In this document: positions 5,517-6,183 of the stretch, one piece after another
How positions within the stretch are numbered: position 1 is the first letter of the stretch
How the letters are laid out: the number at the start of each line of letters is the position of its first letter
NCBI GenBank assembly: GCA_030642405.1
Contig: DAOWNV010000175.1
Span: 1 to 6,183, forward strand
DNA from: Desulfosarcina sp.
GTDB taxonomy: Bacteria; Desulfobacterota; Desulfobacteria; Desulfobacterales; Desulfosarcinaceae
Length of the DNA: 6,183 nt
Reading direction: 5' to 3'
Program-made: the position numbers and the translations under genes
The notes under the pieces: generated by a model
Database searches by the model: none
What the model was told of the DNA's origin: nothing
Seen by the model: the letters and a program-made list of their open reading frames with translations, nothing else

Positions 5517-5520
5517 TCAG
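5493..5520 (-). promoter_or_regulatory. Candidate sigma70 promoter of tetR
   Basis: On the minus strand CTGACA (5515-5520, five of six to TTGACA) is followed after 16 bases by TACATT (5493-5498, four of six to TATAAT). The operator palindrome occupies the spacer and the -10 box, so bound repressor would block RNA polymerase. Confidence 0.4.
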
Positions 5521-5634
5521 GTTGCAATACATTGATGCATTTACCATGGGGGGAGCTTGCGTCAGGAAAGGCTATGGGATGATTTGACAGTATGAGATAC
5601 TTGGTTATGATGGACAGAGACTGGTATGAGTATC

Positions 5635-6183
5635 TTAGCCGAACTCCTCTGTGGCCCGGTAATACACCGCCGTTTTTTTGTGTTCCGAATGCACTTGATT
5701 ATGTTTCATGAGCAAGCCAAGGTATTTAGAGACCTCATTGATGTGCAGGCCGAATGCCTCCTCGATCTGCTTCGTGGTGCAGGGCCGACGTTTCAGCATG
5801 GAGAGGATGGTCTTTTCGTTTGCCTTCATCAATGTTGAGCACTTCCCGCTGAAATCGGAAGCGATACGAGCCGGCGGATCAAACAAACCGGCGAGCGCCT
5901 CCATCTTCGCCATGGGTACGGCGGCGGCAAAGTCCTCGGCCGGCGGCCGGGCGATGGTATTAAGATGAATGCGCTCCGGCCTCAGTTCCCGTGCCAGGGT
6001 AGCGATTTTCTCAACATCTTCGGTCATGGCGTTGATGCCTGACAGGAGGAATACCTCCAGCCACAACCGGCCGCCGAATTCGTTGCGGAATTGTTTTAAC
6101 CCATCGAAGAAACTTCTGAAATCAAGCCTACTATGGGGTCGGTTGACCCACTCGAATGATTTCTGGTTCCAGGCGCTCAGGGA
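5635..6183 (-). CDS. Radical SAM protein, C-terminal part with winged-helix domain (runs off right edge)
   Basis: The window holds the last 182 residues; the frame is open to the right edge, and the CxxxCxxC cluster motif must lie outside it. The visible part reads SFEWVNRPHSRLDF, FFDGLKQFRNEFGGRLWLEV and FLLSGINAMTEDVEKIA, then RPERIHLNTIARPPAEDF, which I recognise as the late barrel strands of a COG0731-type radical SAM family found in sulfate reducers and other anaerobes. About 60 C-terminal residues (ANEKTILSMLKRRPCTTKQI, FGLHINEVSKYLGLLMKH, then VYYRAT) form a winged-helix domain, which suggests DNA or RNA contact or a substrate-recognition module. The reaction is unknown. A TTG near 6066 is not the real start. 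The tetR gene lies 175 bases downstream on the same strand. Confidence 0.85.
   Translation of the reverse strand, partial: SLSAWNQKSFEWVNRPHSRLDFRSFFDGLKQFRNEFGGRLWLEVFLLSGINAMTEDVEKIATLARELRPERIHLNTIARPPAEDFAAAVPMAKMEALAGLFDPPARIASDFSGKCSTLMKANEKTILSMLKRRPCTTKQIEEAFGLHINEVSKYLGLLMKHNQVHSEHKKTAVYYRATEEFG

Noticed and set aside
5595..5635. AGATACT / AGTATCT inverted repeat at the end of the radical SAM gene
   Set aside because: AT-rich seven-base stem with a 27-base loop and no U tract; not a credible terminator.
1..6183. CRISPR array, tRNA, rRNA or insertion-sequence ends
   Set aside because: No regularly spaced repeats, cloverleaf-like sequence, rRNA signature, transposase motif or terminal inverted repeats were seen on either strand.

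Overview
The window looks like an accessory, partly decaying stretch of a mesophilic bacterial chromosome. Protein style suggests a sulfate-reducer-like Desulfobacterota (deltaproteobacterial) lineage: an exported monoheme PD40 propeller protein, a radical SAM protein with a C-terminal winged helix, and a glycine-zipper DUF1269 protein. This assignment comes from recognising families, not from a search. No rRNA, tRNA, CRISPR array or insertion sequence is visible.

Layout, left to right. (1) Minus strand, <1-913: the N-terminal 304 residues of a multi-spanning APC-like permease, running off the left edge. A possible 18-codon leader ORF (910-966) ends on an ATGA overlap with its start. (2) Minus strand, 1026-1511: a DUF1269 protein whose family start position, directly behind a strong Shine-Dalgarno, reads ATT instead of ATG. 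(3) Minus strand, 1605-1925: a 106-residue exported protein of unknown function. (4) Minus strand, 1951-2313: debris, namely the N-terminal domain of a P-type ATPase broken by an in-frame TAA. It runs in the same frame into a 20-codon ORF whose end matches the 3' end of the TetR gene 2.8 kb away. (5) 2314-2676: no convincing gene; a candidate promoter and some palindromes. (6) Plus strand, 2677-4287: an intact exported PD40/TolB-like protein with one CXXCH heme motif, followed by a 76-codon reading frame (4319-4549) with no standard start. (7) Minus strand, 4507-5459: a TetR/AcrR regulator and, right behind it, a short signal-peptide ORF that looks truncated. A palindromic operator candidate lies on the TetR promoter. 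(8) Minus strand, 5635->6183: the C-terminal 182 residues of a radical SAM protein.

The genes do not form one pathway. The clearest functional unit is the TetR gene with its putative operator and its downstream exported ORF, which looks like the remains of a TetR-controlled operon. The most informative structure is the two-copy block (1932-1974 and 4745-4817). It consists of the 3' end of tetR, its stop codon and the Shine-Dalgarno leader of the next gene. It sits before two different signal-peptide genes, and one copy carries an exact 30-nt deletion. Together with the broken ATPase, the ATT and ATC 'starts' and the fragmentary convergent ORFs, this points to past duplication and rearrangement. 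I did not find a convincing complete new system.
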